Origin: an uncultured Lachnospiraceae bacterium
Lineage (GTDB): Bacteria > Bacillota > Clostridia > Lachnospirales > Lachnospiraceae
Direction of reading: 5' to 3'
DNA length: 40,365 nucleotides
NCBI GenBank assembly: GCA_949738465.1
Contig: CATJBQ010000045.1
Span: 1 to 40,365 of the forward strand
Shown here: piece by piece, positions 38,601-40,365 of the stretch
Position numbering within the stretch: position 1 is the stretch's first letter
Layout of the letters: every line of letters begins with the position of its first letter
Notes under the pieces: model-generated
What the model was told of the DNA's origin: nothing
The model's input: the letters and a program-made list of their open reading frames with translations, nothing else
Database searches by the model: none
Made by a program: the position numbers and the translations under genes

Positions 38601-38810
38601 CATGCGGACGCACTGATTCTGCGGCTCCATGAATATACGGGAAGGCGCGGAAGGGCGGCGGTTGTAACCTCATTTCCAGTGGCGGCCTGGCAGGAGGTGA
38701 ATCTGATGGAGGAGCCGGAGGGAGAATTGCAGCAAGGGAAAATGGAATTTGATATCCGACCCTATGAAATTAAGACATTTATTGTACAGATCATACAGAA
38801 AACGATGTAA
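35610..38810 (+). CDS. GH38-family alpha-mannosidase
   Basis: A 1066-residue cytoplasmic GH38 enzyme of normal length, with no signal peptide. Residues ~1-235 are the N-terminal beta/helical extension of bacterial class II mannosidases. The catalytic domain starts at ALGHSHIDVAWLWRLAHTREK (zinc ligands His251 and Asp253). The nucleophile is Asp363 in LWLPDVFGYSWALPQIL. The mid-domain helix has RNQFHDILPGSSIKEVYEDS with another zinc His, and a large C-terminal beta-sandwich region follows. It removes alpha-linked mannose from oligosaccharides, plausibly imported by the following ABC transporter. GGAGG precedes the ATG, and it overlaps the UroD-like copy C gene. Linkage preference cannot be told. 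Confidence 0.92.
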   Translation: MQISDSMYFTEEKLRKALESIEPYRYRDLIPIQEFWMGSDEENNVGERPSQVAYRSLWRQGELWSGRENYVWLNQTVEIPKNWKERKVVGIFQFGRISERYGEFEALLYVNQVPYQGVGTWHEEVIFPAGTAGRVRLDFRLWAGLEGDGKVRQQTHRFCQAKIGWLDEAVDDFYYTFRAALETVQKLPKEDPERIFLLERLNEAYRALDLRTPGGEEFYRSIELAGKKLKEELDRRGSRSPVVIRALGHSHIDVAWLWRLAHTREKAARTFSTMLTLMEQYPEFVFLQSQPQLYQYLKQDYPDLYQRIRQAAAAGNWEANGGMWLEADCNIISGESLVRQLLLGKAFFERELQAKSNVLWLPDVFGYSWALPQILKKSGIDSFMTIKISWNQYNQMPHDTFWWSGIDGTRVLTHFMSTPDPSGRHGYTYSGMMDPASAMGAWELYREKDVCQELLLAYGYGDGGGGVNRDMLEMRRRLENMPGHPRVVPGSAGAYFEGLTEFVEGSGQELAVWDGELYLEYHRGTYTSQAAGKRFNRKLELKLREVEWLSVAAALIQKQWALYPAKELQQAWEILLRNQFHDILPGSSIKEVYEDSTEEYQKAEKILQTVEEKILSFLGTESGREGKAGVSGEGQKEYVLFNGSSFERRELVWIPARDGMEQGNWFEEGENCLKAVKTKEGWLVDPGKIGPGNVKNLYFRKISAPLEAGWGENEDTAVCREEAWTQELITSDYRFQWNEKGQLISLYDRSQKREVLASGEAGNRLVVYEDRPLNYDAWDIDLFYQEKPYEVDRLTEARVIRFGLATEVQMKWRYQSSRIFQTMRVREGSRRIDFETEVDWQEHQQLLRVLFPLNIRSHEAVFDIQFGNVKRPTHSNTSWDMAKFECVGHQWADLSETGYGVALMNDCKYGYSGKGHTLGLSLIKSGICPDANADLGRHLFTYSLYPHEGSWQEAGVHKEAFHLNSPLKVWEGKLQEAFPVVAVDVPYVMIDSVKKAEHADALILRLHEYTGRRGRAAVVTSFPVAAWQEVNLMEEPEGELQQGKMEFDIRPYEIKTFIVQIIQKTM

Positions 38811-38868
38811 AAGTAAGATTTTAGATATCTATTTTATTAAAAAACAGAGTGTCCACAAGATTTAAAAC

Positions 38869-38897
38869 TTGCAAATTGCCGGAAGAGAAAATACAAT
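38869..38897 (+). promoter_or_regulatory. Candidate promoter of the sugar ABC transporter genes
   Basis: TTGCAA (38869-38874) and TACAAT (38892-38897), 17-bp spacer, about 25 nt upstream of the permease ATG in an otherwise featureless 111-bp gap. It could give the transporter separate or extra expression. Confidence 0.45.
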
Positions 38898-38921
38898 CGA
38901 GATGTCAGAAGGAGGTAAGCG

Positions 38922-39842
38922 ATGAAGAACGGAACAAGAAAAACCATGAATAAAAGGACCCTTACATTGACATTGATGGCTCTTCCGGCGGCTGTGATCT
39001 TATTTATCTTCTCGTATCTGCCCATTTGCGGCCTGGTGGTTGCATTTAAAGAATTCCGGTATGACAAAGGATTTCTGGGCAGCGAATGGATCGGCTTTCA
39101 GAATTTTGCCTATTTATTCAGTTCTAAGGATATCTGGAACGTACTGAGAAATACGATCCTGCTGAATCTGGTATTTATCAGTGTCACGCTGGTGATCTCA
39201 GTTACGGTGGCGCTTTTGATGAATGAGGTACATAACCGGAAAGTGATCAAGGTTACACAGACCATTATGTTTTTCCCTTACTTTATGTCCTGGGTGGTAG
39301 TGGGGTATTTATTATATGCATATCTGCATCACGAATACGGTATTTTAAACCAGATATTAGGGTTTTTTGGGCTACATAATATCTCCTGGTATTCCCAGGC
39401 CCGGTATTGGCCCTTTATCCTGGCCTTTATGAACGCCTGGAAGGCGGCGGGGTATTATGCGGTGGTGTATTATGCGGGGCTTATGGGGATTGACGACACG
39501 TATTATGAAGCGGCGGCCCTGGATGGCGCCAGCCGCTGGCAGATGGTCTTTAAGATCACCCTTCCCATGCTGAAAAGTATCATTATTGTAATGGTGCTTC
39601 TCCAGATCGGAAGGATCATGTATGCAGATTTTGGACTGTTTTTCAATCTGACCAGAGATGCGGGGGCTCTGTACTCCACCACGGACGTGCTGGATACCTT
39701 CATCTACCGGACCTTGCGTTCCACCGGAGATATCGGGATCAGTTCGGCGGCGGGATGTTTCCAGGCCATTGTGGGATTCTGTGTGATTATGACCACGAAT
39801 CTGGCTGTGCGGCGGTTAGACAAAGACAGCGCTTTATTTTAG
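38922..39842 (+). CDS. Sugar ABC transporter permease, LplB/UgpA type
   Basis: A 306-residue inner-membrane permease with six predicted helices, the first at about residues 13-40. The EAA loop that contacts the ATPase is YYEAAALDGASRWQMVFKITLP (starting near residue 194). Its closest look is to the LplB/YtfT-like permeases of polysaccharide or aldouronate-type importers in Clostridia and Bacillus. AAGGAGG lies 7-8 nt upstream. Directly followed by the partner permease (11-nt gap). The substrate is likely a mannose-containing oligosaccharide by context. The binding protein would be expected just beyond the window. Confidence 0.9.
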   Translation: MKNGTRKTMNKRTLTLTLMALPAAVILFIFSYLPICGLVVAFKEFRYDKGFLGSEWIGFQNFAYLFSSKDIWNVLRNTILLNLVFISVTLVISVTVALLMNEVHNRKVIKVTQTIMFFPYFMSWVVVGYLLYAYLHHEYGILNQILGFFGLHNISWYSQARYWPFILAFMNAWKAAGYYAVVYYAGLMGIDDTYYEAAALDGASRWQMVFKITLPMLKSIIIVMVLLQIGRIMYADFGLFFNLTRDAGALYSTTDVLDTFIYRTLRSTGDIGISSAAGCFQAIVGFCVIMTTNLAVRRLDKDSALF

Positions 39843-39853
39843 GAGGTAAGAAA

Positions 39854-40365
39854 ATGAAAAAAGATTTGTCGTGGGGACCTAAGATTATAATTTATGGAAT
39901 CCTGGCGCTGTTTTGTCTGATCTGTATTATACCGATCCTTACCGTGGTGTCCATATCCTTTTCCAGCGATATGGAGCTTATAAAGACAGGCTACAGCATT
40001 TTTCCCAAGGGCCTGACACTGGAGGCCTATAAATATGTGTTCAAGGATACGGAGGCGATTCTCAGGTCCTATGGGGTCACCATCCTGGTCACAGTGATGG
40101 GCGTGGCGCTGGGACTTTTTCTCAACGCAGGTATCGCCTATGTGCTTTCCAGGAGGGATTACGCATTCCGTAAACAGCTTACGGTTTTTCTTTTGATTCC
40201 CATGCTGCTGAGCGGGGGGCTGGTGCCCAGCTACATCCTGATTACCAAGTATTTGAATATGAAAAATACCATCTGGGTAATGCTGATTCCCATGCTGATT
40301 GTTCCCTGGTTTGTAATATTGATGCGGACTTTTTTTTCTCAGCTTCCCGCTTCTCTGATCGAGGC
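39854..40365 (+). CDS. Sugar ABC transporter permease, LplC type (cut by window end)
   Basis: The ATG at 39854 follows AGGAGG (39841-39846). The 170 visible residues include MKKDLSWGPKIIIYGILA, a first helix with LFCLICIIPILTVVSISFSS, GLTLEAYKYVFKD, and LIPMLLSGGLVPSYILITKY. The GGLVPSYIL segment is typical of LplC/YtcP-type permeases that pair with LplB. The EAA loop starts just before the window ends (LPASLIEA). It forms the second half of the membrane channel. Confidence 0.88.
   Translation, partial: MKKDLSWGPKIIIYGILALFCLICIIPILTVVSISFSSDMELIKTGYSIFPKGLTLEAYKYVFKDTEAILRSYGVTILVTVMGVALGLFLNAGIAYVLSRRDYAFRKQLTVFLLIPMLLSGGLVPSYILITKYLNMKNTIWVMLIPMLIVPWFVILMRTFFSQLPASLIE

Overview
The window looks like a chromosome segment from a gut Clostridia bacterium, most likely Lachnospiraceae. 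The evidence is strong AGGAGG ribosome-binding sites, sigma-A promoters with 17-bp spacers, moderately GC-rich coding sequence with AT-rich spacers, and the gene content: LacI/LysR-controlled glycosidases, LplB/LplC-type sugar permeases, a B12-dependent diol dehydratase, and Rpn and Uma2 family proteins. No rRNA, tRNA, CRISPR array, phage or complete insertion sequence was seen.

Layout. (1) 1-6.6 kb is a partly decayed regulator and glycosidase region. It holds the tail of an HxlR regulator, a frameshifted LysR remnant, a GH5 lipoprotein with its LysR regulator, and a LacI regulator divergent from a GH9-type glycosidase. The GH9 gene is broken and abuts the 3' end of a nagB-like gene. The LacI/GH9 intergenic region keeps a promoter with two matching operators 32 bp apart. 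(2) 6.7-11.8 kb is mostly housekeeping: CPBP protease, aminotransferase, sfsA, mutY and a Gfo/Idh/MocA oxidoreductase. (3) 11.9-24.3 kb is a corrinoid island. A consensus promoter drives diol/glycerol dehydratase (three subunits), its two-part reactivase and a PduO-type cobalamin adenosyltransferase, followed by a Crp/Fnr-type regulator. Next come a promoter, a cobalamin riboswitch and a terminator in front of a 1863-residue surface protein. That protein carries a transcobalamin-like (DUF4430) domain and an alpha/alpha-barrel repeat region. (4) 24.4-29.4 kb has a PocR-domain AraC regulator divergent from a sugar isomerase, FGGY kinase and class II aldolase operon. (5) 29.4-31.3 kb has an Rpn-type and a Uma2-type PD-(D/E)XK nuclease-fold protein. 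(6) 31.5-40.4 kb is an alpha-mannoside locus: three uroporphyrinogen-decarboxylase-superfamily proteins, mannose-6-phosphate isomerase, GH38 alpha-mannosidase and two sugar ABC permeases, the second cut by the window end.

How the parts may work together (inference). The isomerase, kinase and aldolase set would split a phosphorylated ketose into DHAP and an aldehyde. If the substrate is a 6-deoxy sugar, the aldehyde is lactaldehyde, which is reduced to 1,2-propanediol, the substrate of the diol dehydratase. The dehydratase needs adenosylcobalamin, which the adenosyltransferase makes from B12. The riboswitch-controlled surface protein is a good candidate for capturing B12 outside the cell. It has the same two folds as human transcobalamin and intrinsic factor, but in the opposite order, and I consider it the most interesting item here.
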